From: JAZRUF01 sp045636205 | GTDB taxonomy: Bacteria; Bacillota; Clostridia; Oscillospirales; JAAYXM01 | Reading direction: 5' to 3' | NCBI GenBank assembly: GCA_045636205.1 | Contig: JAZTXE010000112.1 | Span: forward strand, 1-19,570 | Length of the DNA stretch: 19,570 nt | Shown here: piece after piece, positions 1 to 6,241 of the stretch | Numbering within the stretch: the first letter of the stretch is position 1 | How the letters are laid out: every line of letters starts with the position of its first letter | Translations under genes and position numbers: made by a program | Notes under the pieces: generated by a model | The model's input: only the letters and a program-made list of their open reading frames with translations | Database searches by the model: none | What the model was told of the DNA's origin: nothing

Positions 1-2
1 CC

Positions 3-152
3 GCCCAGGACGTATACGTTGTACGCGGAGATAAGGAATACATGATACCTGCAGTAAAAGAATTTATCCATGAAACCGACTTATCAGCCGGAAAGATAAC
101 AGTCTCTCTGATTCCCGGCATGGAAACCGGAGGCGGTATAAATGCGGATTGA
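3..152 (+). CDS. rimM: Ribosome maturation factor RimM, C-terminal fragment
   Basis: This is the 3' end of a gene that begins before the window; 49 codons plus TGA are visible. The residues fit the PRC-barrel C-terminal domain of RimM: a DVYVV strand, a KEYMIPAV segment, then an acidic helix start and an LIPGM strand just before the end. RimM helps mature the 30S subunit by binding ribosomal protein S19 near the 16S rRNA 3' domain. The identification is supported by position: the stop overlaps the trmD start by 11 bases, and rimM-trmD is a widely conserved gene pair that is usually co-transcribed. The overlap suggests translational coupling. The N-terminal domain cannot be assessed. Confidence 0.85.
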   Translation, partial: AQDVYVVRGDKEYMIPAVKEFIHETDLSAGKITVSLIPGMETGGGINAD

Positions 153-894
153 TATTTTAACACTGTTCCCTGATGCAGTAAACGCAATGATGGGCGAAAG
201 CATAATCGGCCGAGCATGCAGACAGGGGCTGATAACTATAGAATGCCATCAAATCAGGGACTATACTAAAAACAAGCAAAAACAAGTGGATGACTATCCG
301 TACGGCGGCGGTATGGGCATGGTGATGTATGCCGATGCACTTTACAATGCATGGGAGCATGTCCGCCAAAACTGCTCTTCCGAAGATGCATACACCATAT
401 ACCTCTCCCCCCAGGGTTCAGTCTTCAATCAATCCAAAGCGCGCGCATTAGCCGCTGAATCAAAAAACTTGATTTTAGTATGCGGCCACTACGAAGGAAT
501 CGACGAGAGATTTATTGAGGAATGCGTTGACGAAGAAATATCCATGGGTGACTTTGTTCTCACCGGCGGCGAAATCCCCGCAATGGCACTCGCTGATGCC
601 GTGTGCAGGCTTTTGCCGGGTGTCCTCTCCGACGAGGAATGCTTTACTGAAGAGAGCCATTACAATGGGCTTTTGGAGTATCCACAGTACACACGTCCCG
701 CCGAATGGCACGGTCGTGCGATACCTGAAATTCTCCTCTCCGGTCATCATGCCAACATAAAAAAATGGCGCAGGCGCGAATCCCTACGCCGTACACTCTT
801 AAAACGCCCTGACCTTTTAGAAAGTGCAGAATTAACCGCGCAAGATGAAAAAATGCTATGTGAAATTAAAGCTGAGTTGGAAGATAATATTTAA
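142..894 (+). CDS. trmD: tRNA (guanine-37-N1)-methyltransferase TrmD
   Basis: TrmD uses S-adenosylmethionine to methylate N1 of G37 in tRNAs that have G36, which prevents +1 frameshifting; it is a SPOUT enzyme with a trefoil knot and acts as a cytoplasmic dimer. Seen here: GGGMGM at residues 55-60, CGHYEGIDER at 114-123 and MGDFVLTGGE at 135-144, which form the knot and the SAM pocket; R156 aligns with the E. coli catalytic Arg154; a YPQYTRP segment near 180-186; and the C-terminal helical domain with a WRRRESLRRT stretch. The length of 250 aa is normal. The residue that aligns with E. coli catalytic Asp169 is Glu171 in an EESH motif, so the usual Asp is replaced by Glu. The ATG lies inside the end of rimM. 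rplS, often the next gene, is not present; a hairpin follows at once. Confidence 0.97.
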   Translation: MRIDILTLFPDAVNAMMGESIIGRACRQGLITIECHQIRDYTKNKQKQVDDYPYGGGMGMVMYADALYNAWEHVRQNCSSEDAYTIYLSPQGSVFNQSKARALAAESKNLILVCGHYEGIDERFIEECVDEEISMGDFVLTGGEIPAMALADAVCRLLPGVLSDEECFTEESHYNGLLEYPQYTRPAEWHGRAIPEILLSGHHANIKKWRRRESLRRTLLKRPDLLESAELTAQDEKMLCEIKAELEDNI

Positions 895-933
895 TTAACA
901 AGCGCTGAAGTTTTTCTTCAGCGCTTGTTAATT
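893..933. terminator. Bidirectional hairpin terminator between trmD and rluD
   Basis: A perfect 18-bp inverted repeat (893-910 and 916-933) surrounds a five-T loop. It contains the last two bases of the trmD stop codon, and its right arm carries the final rluD codons and stop. Convergent genes on both sides make a shared terminator the natural reading. The U-tract after the stem is imperfect on both strands, so termination would rely on the very long stem. Confidence 0.85.
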
Positions 934-1835
934 CTATCTATTACATTTTTAAAATATTCCGGAAGTTCAGACTCAAAATGCATCTCTTTTTTACTTATCG
1001 GATGCACAAACGATACGGTCTTTGAATGCAAGCACTGCCCTTGCAAACCGAAGATTGCACTTTTCTGGCCGTAAACCGTATCACCTAGTACCGGATGCCC
1101 TAAATGTGCCATATGCACACGTATCTGATGCGTTCTTCCGGTCTCAAGCTTACACTCAACAAATGAATATCCGCTATACTCCTCAAGGACTCTGTAATGG
1201 GTTATAGCCTCTTTTGAATTTTTGGCGGTAACACACATTTTTTTGCGGTCAGTTACATGACGACCTATCGGCAAATTTACGCATCCTTCACTCTCGCGCA
1301 GATGCCCTATGATAATTGCGTTATATATACGCCTTACCGAATGCTCCGCGATTTGATTTGCAAGCCCCTGATGCGCAGCATCAGTTTTAGCCACGAGCAT
1401 TAAACCGCTGGTATCCTTATCAAGCCTATGCACAATACCGGGTCTGTGCACTCCGTTTATTCCGGACAAGCTGTCCCCACAATGATACAGAAGCGCATTT
1501 ACAAGAGTTCCATCCCAATTCCCTGCTGCTGGATGGACTACCATCCCCTGTGCCTTATTGATAACAAGCAAATACTCATCCTCATACACAATATCAAGCG
1601 GGATATTTTGCGCAACTACTTCAATTTCCCTTATTTCAGGTAAAAGGACACAATACCGCTCTCCACTTGCAACCCTGTGGTTTTTGCGAAGTGCCACTCC
1701 GCCCAAAGTCACGCGCTCCTCTTCTATAGCCAAGACGGCAGCATTGCGCGAAATATCCATATTTTTGGCAATAAAGCTGTCAAGCCTTGCGCCGCTCTCT
1801 TCTTCTCCGACTGTGAGTATTTTTTCTTCCGTCAT
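918..1835 (-). CDS. rluD: RluA/RluD-family ribosomal pseudouridine synthase
   Basis: The 305-residue protein has an S4-like RNA-binding region at about residues 15-60 (ARLDSFI...SRNAA...V..GG), then the RluA-family catalytic domain. The catalytic motif HRLDKDTSG is at 136-144, with the nucleophile Asp139. A GRTHQIRVH motif follows near 232-240, and then the HPVLGDTVYG segment. Enzymes of this type isomerise uridines in 23S rRNA or, in some members, tRNA; which site this one modifies cannot be read from sequence. The start overlaps lspA by four bases (ATGA), and an AAGGA site lies about nine bases upstream. The same lspA-rluD order occurs as lspA-ylyB in Bacillus. The last codons lie in the shared terminator stem. 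Confidence 0.93.
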   Translation of the reverse strand: MTEEKILTVGEEESGARLDSFIAKNMDISRNAAVLAIEEERVTLGGVALRKNHRVASGERYCVLLPEIREIEVVAQNIPLDIVYEDEYLLVINKAQGMVVHPAAGNWDGTLVNALLYHCGDSLSGINGVHRPGIVHRLDKDTSGLMLVAKTDAAHQGLANQIAEHSVRRIYNAIIIGHLRESEGCVNLPIGRHVTDRKKMCVTAKNSKEAITHYRVLEEYSGYSFVECKLETGRTHQIRVHMAHLGHPVLGDTVYGQKSAIFGLQGQCLHSKTVSFVHPISKKEMHFESELPEYFKNVIDRINKR

Positions 1836-2290
1836 GGCGTTTTATCCTTTTCATCTGCTAAAAAAAGTATATAAACAAAAAGAAGCACCGCGCCTATTGT
1901 TACGAATATATCCGCAACATTGAAAATCGCAAATTCAAACAGGCGAATTTCCAAAAAATCCACCACCGCGCCGCGCATTATCCTATCAATTATATTACCG
2001 ACTGCACCACTTAATATAAGAACAAGAGACCATCTTTCAAGCATATGCTTTGCACGCTTTGAAAAAAGATAGTACACAATTACTAAACAAACAATAACCG
2101 GAAGAATTATAAGAAAAGAGGTTTTGCCTTGAAAAATTGAAAAAGCAGCTCCGGTATTTTCAGCATAAGTAAGATGCAGTATTCCGGGTAACAGCTCAAA
2201 TGTTCCAATAGGTTTAAGCTTACATATAGCCCACAACTTCGTCAACTGATCTGCCGCCATCATAAGGGCAAAGGCAATTATCTCAAGCAT
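1832..2290 (-). CDS. lspA: Lipoprotein signal peptidase (signal peptidase II)
   Basis: LspA is an aspartic protease of the cytoplasmic membrane that removes the signal peptide from diacylglyceryl-modified prolipoproteins. The 152-residue protein has four hydrophobic segments (about 1-20, 58-77, 88-103 and 128-145). The conserved family blocks are present: DQLTKLW near 14-20, AENTGAAFS near 44-51, GNIIDRIMRGAVVDF at 98-112, and FNVADIFVTIG at 123-133. Catalytic aspartates are Asp111 and Asp127 by family alignment. A GGAGAG site sits eight bases before the ATG. The gene overlaps rluD, so translation of the two is probably coupled. A hairpin in the gap after divIVA may reduce read-through into this gene. 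Confidence 0.97.
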   Translation of the reverse strand: MLEIIAFALMMAADQLTKLWAICKLKPIGTFELLPGILHLTYAENTGAAFSIFQGKTSFLIILPVIVCLVIVYYLFSKRAKHMLERWSLVLILSGAVGNIIDRIMRGAVVDFLEIRLFEFAIFNVADIFVTIGAVLLFVYILFLADEKDKTP

Positions 2291-2320
2291 TTGCTATTCT
2301 CTCCAATCATTGTAAGAACA

Positions 2321-2345
2321 GGGCTGCCTCTTAACACGGCAGCCC
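2321..2345 (-). terminator. GC-rich hairpin between divIVA and lspA (possible attenuator or terminator)
   Basis: An 8-bp stem (2321-2328 with 2338-2345) encloses a nine-base loop, 13 bases after the divIVA stop and about 20 bases before the lspA Shine-Dalgarno. Read on the minus strand, the stem is preceded by four A residues but followed only by a weak T-containing stretch. Partial termination or 3'-end protection of the divIVA message is as likely as full termination. Confidence 0.5.
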
Positions 2346-2358
2346 CTTTTAAACTTAA

Positions 2359-3195
2359 TTATTTATCGTCGTCAAAATCGTAATTCTTTCCGAACTTGAG
2401 CTCACTTAAATCAAATTTCTTCGTGGCATCTTCAATCTTTTCCTGCTTGACACTGCCAAAAGCAATCTGACCGTCATCCTCTTCTATTTCAGGCTCAGCA
2501 TCGCCGGTTACGGTGTAGCTGGATACACGCGCATCAGCTTTATCCTTGCCACCAAGCTCTTCAACAGCCTTTTCTTCGATTTGTTTTTCAATGTTATGTA
2601 CCATCTCATCAGCTGACAGTGAGGTTTCTTCTTCGGTTGCCTGAAGGCTCTGCAAACTGTTAAGCGCAGCTTCGACAGACTGGCTTATCTGCTCGGTTGC
2701 AAGAGTAAGCGTATCATCCATAGACGACTCTTCTTCAGCAACTTCGGTGAGTGGGATAATTCCGTGAATCATCTCTGCCTGTTGCTTATACATACTCAAA
2801 AGCTCATCAGCAAACTTTTCAGTTGCACGCTTCGCTTCCACCAAACGCTTTTCCTCCTGGGTAATCTTATTAGCCAGGTCAGTAACACGCGATTGCGCGA
2901 TACTACTTGCATTAGCAATAAGCTCATTTGCCTTTTTCTGAGCATCAGCTACCATATCATTTGCCATGTTCTGCGCGGTGACAAGCGCTTTGCGCATTGC
3001 CTCGTCAACGCTGCGGTACTCTTCAACGGTTTCAGCAAGCAGTTTAAGCTTGTTTTTTAAAACTGCGTTTTCTTTATAAAGAGCACTGTAATCAGCACCA
3101 AGTTCAGCTAAGAACTCATCGACGGCGCCCATGTCGTAACCGCCGAAAACTGATTTATCAAATTGAATATCACGAATTTCTTGAGGTGTCATCAT
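2359..3195 (-). CDS. divIVA: DivIVA domain cell-division/polarity protein
   Basis: DivIVA proteins form coiled-coil polymers that gather at curved membranes (poles and septa) and recruit division or wall-synthesis factors. Residues 1-60 match the conserved N-terminal DivIVA domain (TPQEIRDIQFDKS, then GGYDMGAVDEFL), followed by a long coiled coil at about 40-150 rich in Ala, Lys and Glu, and an acidic, low-complexity tail. At 278 aa it is longer than Bacillus DivIVA. The Phe-Arg pair used for membrane insertion in B. subtilis (F17-R18) aligns with Phe-Gly here, so the positive charge is missing. Two in-frame ATGs occur in tandem (3195 and 3192); a GGGGGA site lies about 12 bases upstream, rather far. 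Its neighbours sepF and yggT are standard partners; ylmH, usual between yggT and divIVA, is absent. Confidence 0.92.
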   Translation of the reverse strand: MMTPQEIRDIQFDKSVFGGYDMGAVDEFLAELGADYSALYKENAVLKNKLKLLAETVEEYRSVDEAMRKALVTAQNMANDMVADAQKKANELIANASSIAQSRVTDLANKITQEEKRLVEAKRATEKFADELLSMYKQQAEMIHGIIPLTEVAEEESSMDDTLTLATEQISQSVEAALNSLQSLQATEEETSLSADEMVHNIEKQIEEKAVEELGGKDKADARVSSYTVTGDAEPEIEEDDGQIAFGSVKQEKIEDATKKFDLSELKFGKNYDFDDDK

Positions 3196-3229
3196 TTTAT
3201 ATCATTGTCCCCCGGTTATTATTTTTTTC

Positions 3230-3502
3230 TTAATAGTAGAAAAATGACTGTATAACTTCAAATATCATAAATAAAACGATCATAGAAAAATCTATCGGGC
3301 AATTTCTGAAAAATTGGATTTTAAAGAGCAAATTTCGCACAGGTGCTAAAAGTGGCTCAGTAACCGTGTATAAAAAATTTACTATCGGATTTGAAAAATC
3401 CACCGGCAGCCATGAGCTGATTGCACGCGCAACAAGCAAGAACTCGTATACACGGGTAATAGCCATAACGATATTGCTTAATAGCCGCAGCAAAAAAATC
3501 AT
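3230..3502 (-). CDS. yggT: YggT/YlmG family membrane protein
   Basis: A 90-residue protein with hydrophobic segments at about 2-25 and 70-88. Between them is the family-typical stretch containing RAISSWLP and, further on, NFLYTVTEPLLAPVR. YggT/YlmG proteins are small, poorly understood integral membrane proteins. In Gram-positive bacteria the gene lies next to sepF in the division cluster, and plastid relatives affect nucleoid distribution; a division or envelope role here is inference from that context. The gene starts 24 bases after the sepF stop with a modest AGGGAAAG site, so it is probably co-transcribed and translated from the same message as sepF. Confidence 0.9.
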   Translation of the reverse strand: MIFLLRLLSNIVMAITRVYEFLLVARAISSWLPVDFSNPIVNFLYTVTEPLLAPVRNLLFKIQFFRNCPIDFSMIVLFMIFEVIQSFFYY

Positions 3503-3526
3503 CTTACTCTTTCCCTGCTCTTTCCG

Positions 3527-3976
3527 TTAGAAATACAGACCGTTGTTTTCCAATTCGTCAATTAAATCTCCTTTTAAATCAACGTTATAAGGAGTAATGA
3601 TAAAGGTATTATTTGCAACGCGCTGAATTCTTCCGCCGATTGCATATGCAACACCGCTTAAAAAGTCCAGAACACGACGAGCAACATCTTTGTTTGTTGT
3701 CTCAAGATTTAAGACAACGGTTCTGCGCTCTTTAAGGTGGTCTGCAATTTCAGTCGAGTTGTCATAACGCTCTGCCTTGACAAGAACAACCTGAAGCTGG
3801 GTTGTAGTATGGATGTTAACTACCTTATCCTTATTATTGCGGCGGCTCTCGAAGGCATCGTCAAAATCATCATCTCTTCTTGAATGACGACGGGGAGCAG
3901 GAAATTCTTCGAACTCGTCGTCCTCATCATCCGCTTCAATTTTAGCCCACTTCTTAAATTCGTCTATAAAGCCCAT
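3527..3976 (-). CDS. sepF: Cell division protein SepF
   Basis: SepF polymerises on the inner membrane face and anchors FtsZ at the division septum. The start at 3976 is preferred over an upstream in-frame ATG (4069) because an AGGAGG site stands eight bases before it, the protein then begins with the family-typical MGFIDEFKKW amphipathic membrane helix, and the longer form would overlap yggS. That gives 149 residues, normal for SepF. An acidic and arginine-rich linker (about 15-50) leads to the folded C-terminal FtsZ-binding domain, with VVLVKAERYDNSTEIADHL and VVLNLE strands, DVARRVLDFLSGVAYAIGG, and the FIITPYNVDL strand near the end. Position between yggS and yggT matches ylmE-ylmF-ylmG in Bacillus. 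Confidence 0.96.
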   Translation of the reverse strand: MGFIDEFKKWAKIEADDEDDEFEEFPAPRRHSRRDDDFDDAFESRRNNKDKVVNIHTTTQLQVVLVKAERYDNSTEIADHLKERRTVVLNLETTNKDVARRVLDFLSGVAYAIGGRIQRVANNTFIITPYNVDLKGDLIDELENNGLYF

Positions 3977-3984
3977 GTTTTTAT

Positions 3985-3990
3985 CCTCCT
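3985..3990 (-). promoter_or_regulatory. Consensus Shine-Dalgarno deciding the sepF start
   Basis: AGGAGG on the minus strand, eight bases before the ATG at 3974-3976. It fixes the sepF start and argues against the longer reading frame that would open inside yggS. Confidence 0.85.
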
Positions 3991-4008
3991 GAAATGTCTC
4001 TTTTTTAT

Positions 4009-4707
4009 TTAGGAATAATGCCGCGCTCCGAAAATTCCGGTTCCGACACGCACCATTGTAGCGCCGCATCGTATCGCTTCCTCAAAATCGCTGCTCATTC
4101 CCATAGACAAAATATCCATACTAATATTATCGTATTTTTTTCCGCTAATGTCAACAAATAATTCCTTCATTTTTCTAAAATATGGCTCATTTTTTGCGGC
4201 ATACGACAAAATTGGCGGAATTGTCATCAATCCGCGAACTCTTATATTCTCCATTTTGGAAATTTCTTCAATAAATCCTTCAAGCTCTGACGGTGATATT
4301 CCGCTTTTACTTTCCTCTCCGCCAATATTAATCTCAATGAGTATATCCTGGCAAATACCGTGCTTTGCCGCAACGCGCGAAATCTCTTTTGCAAGTTTTA
4401 TAGAGTCAACCGACTGAATTAAATCAACTTTTCCGACAAGGTATTTGACTTTATTCGTCTGCAGTGTTCCTATAAAATGGAGCGGAACACCTTCATAAGC
4501 GCCCTTCTCATATTTATCCATAAGCTCCTGAACGCGGTTTTCACCCGCGACATCAACCCCGCCTTCAACCGCTTGCTTTACCCGGTCCGCATCATTCATC
4601 TTCGTCGCAGCCACAAGCGTTATTTCCTCTGGTGCTCGTCCGGCACTTATTGCAGCCGCGGCAATTTTCCTCTTTACCTGCTTGATATTTTCAAAAATCT
4701 CATTCAT
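4009..4707 (-). CDS. yggS: YggS/PLPBP family pyridoxal-phosphate homeostasis protein
   Basis: A 232-residue alanine-racemase-fold protein of the YggS/YlmE/PROSC family, which binds pyridoxal 5'-phosphate and buffers cellular PLP without a known catalytic activity. The PLP lysine is Lys36 in the VAATKMN motif; other family signatures are GENRVQEL near 55-62, HFIGTLQTNKVKYL near 77-90, the SVDS segment, EINIGGEESKSGI near 126-138, RGLMTIPP, and the C-terminal LSMGMSSDFEEAI and VRVGTGIFGAR. It is the ylmE equivalent of the Bacillus division cluster and sits 32 bases before sepF. A GGTGGTG site precedes the ATG. Confidence 0.96.
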   Translation of the reverse strand: MNEIFENIKQVKRKIAAAAISAGRAPEEITLVAATKMNDADRVKQAVEGGVDVAGENRVQELMDKYEKGAYEGVPLHFIGTLQTNKVKYLVGKVDLIQSVDSIKLAKEISRVAAKHGICQDILIEINIGGEESKSGISPSELEGFIEEISKMENIRVRGLMTIPPILSYAAKNEPYFRKMKELFVDISGKKYDNISMDILSMGMSSDFEEAIRCGATMVRVGTGIFGARHYS

Positions 4708-4729
4708 TTCTCTTTCACCACCGCACTTT

Positions 4730-5953
4730 TTATTTTAATACTTTTCTGTTTTCAAGCTCTTTTGCCGCAACTATTATCTCATCATAGAGAAGCAAAGATT
4801 TTGTGTTTGCAGAATCATATTCGACTATATAGTAGCTGTCTTTCTCAAAAACCGTCTCTACTGGTTTAAACTTAACCTGCGAGTCAATAAGGCAAAAAAC
4901 GCCGTTATTGCCCTCTTCATCGACGCGCAAAGCCTCTCTCGGCACCTTCAATCCGCTATACGTCTTAAGTACAAGCTGGGCATTTAAAAACCTTGGCATA
5001 GTAAAATCCGATATATGCTTGGTACATTTAATAACTATAAGAACTTTTCCGTCCTCCGGTGTGCTCACCCTGTCAATCTCAGCATCTACAAGCGGGTAAT
5101 TGCCGCTGTCAAACTTGAGCTTTACCTTTTTTCTCTCACCGATATATTCGGCTTGCTCCTCGTTAATAAGCGCAACATACTTCCACGTATAATCAGAAAC
5201 AACCTTGCCTATTACGCTGCCGTCAGCATTTCCGACGACCTCTTTTTTTATAATCTCATCAACATATGACGGTGTCCATTCATTAACAACCGAATATGAA
5301 AATACATTTTCATAACCGTCAACACTGTGAGAAAAGTAGCCTGCGCAAGGCGCATAAATTCTCTTTTGAATTTTTGCCGATGCCGCATATTGCTTTCTCT
5401 CATCCCTGAGCCCATTGATTACTTCAGCAAGCCCGCTTTTATCCCTGTAAATATATTCGCGTGAGAGCGTTTTGTTCTTAAGCTCGTCCACCGTAGAGGT
5501 GAGGTTAGAAAGTGAATTTCTCTGCGTCATATCCATGAGGGTCTGCGTATACTCTGCAACCGCTTTGTCCGCAGTTTCAATATCCATAAGCTCGTTGCCC
5601 TGGTTTATAAGCTCATTGAGTTGGACTATACGCGCATCTATTTCGCTCACTCGTCTATGATTTTCAAGCGCTTTGTCGTTAGCATATACCGCAGCAATCA
5701 TGTCGCCTTTTCCCGCACGTTCACCTTCACTTACAACCATTTCAAGTGAACCTGATGCAGCGGTGGAAACCACCTTCTCATCACGGACAATAAATCCGTT
5801 AAGCTCAACAACATCATCTGTTTCTATGTACACCGCGCTTACCGTCTGCACCGGATTGTATGCCCATCGCCATATCTGCATTCCCATATATGCGATTATA
5901 AAAAGCGCAAAAACCGAAGCTATAATCGTAGTTAAAAAATGCCCTTGTTTCAT
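4730..5953 (-). CDS. HlyD-like membrane-fusion/adaptor protein
   Basis: A 407-residue protein with an N-terminal membrane anchor (about 8-28), then a beta-rich segment resembling the HlyD barrel-sandwich half-motif (GFIVRDEKVV...GSLEMVVSEGERAGKGDMIA, about 53-90). A helical stretch with coiled-coil character follows (about 95-190), then the second half-motif (IYAPCAGYFSHSVDGYE) and beta domains to the end. This is the order seen in HlyD-type adaptors, so most of the chain should lie outside the membrane. No ABC transporter, RND pump or outer-membrane partner gene is nearby, so the partner and function are unknown. The gene starts seven bases after a hairpin containing the hfq stop and has no convincing Shine-Dalgarno. 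It lies beside yggS-sepF, where Bacillus has ylmD; it is not YlmD-like. Confidence 0.72.
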   Translation of the reverse strand: MKQGHFLTTIIASVFALFIIAYMGMQIWRWAYNPVQTVSAVYIETDDVVELNGFIVRDEKVVSTAASGSLEMVVSEGERAGKGDMIAAVYANDKALENHRRVSEIDARIVQLNELINQGNELMDIETADKAVAEYTQTLMDMTQRNSLSNLTSTVDELKNKTLSREYIYRDKSGLAEVINGLRDERKQYAASAKIQKRIYAPCAGYFSHSVDGYENVFSYSVVNEWTPSYVDEIIKKEVVGNADGSVIGKVVSDYTWKYVALINEEQAEYIGERKKVKLKFDSGNYPLVDAEIDRVSTPEDGKVLIVIKCTKHISDFTMPRFLNAQLVLKTYSGLKVPREALRVDEEGNNGVFCLIDSQVKFKPVETVFEKDSYYIVEYDSANTKSLLLYDEIIVAAKELENRKVLK

Positions 5954-5960
5954 AATTTAC

Positions 5961-5981
5961 GCAGGTGATTATTCCACCTGC
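5961..5981 (-). promoter_or_regulatory. Hairpin at the hfq / HlyD-like gene junction
   Basis: A perfect 7-bp inverted repeat (5961-5967 with 5975-5981) with a seven-base loop. The hfq stop codon (5969-5971) is in the loop, and the next start codon follows the stem by seven bases. The only AGGTGG-like ribosome site for the downstream gene is inside the first arm, so folding could hide it. Function is inferred. Confidence 0.5.
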
Positions 5982-6223
5982 ACTACCTCCCTTTCGGCAT
6001 CATCCTGCATAAGGGGCACAGACCTTGCCGGGATAATCGTCGAAATCGCGTGCTTGTAGATTAACTGCTCTCGTCCGTCTACGTCAAGCACCAGCGTAAA
6101 ATTATCATACGCTTTAATTGTGCCGCGCATCTGAAATCCGTTCATCAGAAAAACCGTCATCGGAACACGCTCTTTACGTCCGTAATTTAAAAACACTTCC
6201 TGGAGATTACTTGTCTTTTGCAT
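5969..6223 (-). CDS. hfq: RNA chaperone Hfq
   Basis: Hfq forms a hexameric Sm-like ring that binds U-rich small RNA ends on its proximal face and A-rich mRNA on its distal face. The 84-residue protein has the complete Sm fold: conserved Gln8 and a Glu in place of E. coli Asp9, the rim patch RKER at 16-19, Sm1 through VFLMNGFQMRG, and Sm2 with YKHAIST at 56-62, whose Lys-His pair contacts uridines. Phe42 matches the proximal-face Phe of E. coli. The short tail (about 69-84) is acidic, as in many Gram-positive Hfq proteins, rather than the long disordered enterobacterial tail. It follows miaA by 18 bases, the same miaA-hfq order as in E. coli and Bacillus. An AAGGA site is nine bases before the ATG. 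Confidence 0.97.
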   Translation of the reverse strand: MQKTSNLQEVFLNYGRKERVPMTVFLMNGFQMRGTIKAYDNFTLVLDVDGREQLIYKHAISTIIPARSVPLMQDDAEREVVQVE

Positions 6224-6241
6224 TTTATCGCTTCCTTTTCT

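Noticed and set aside
3977..4069. Upstream in-frame extension of sepF
   Set aside because: It would overlap yggS, lacks a ribosome site, and the MGFIDEFKKW start with AGGAGG at 3985-3990 matches the family.
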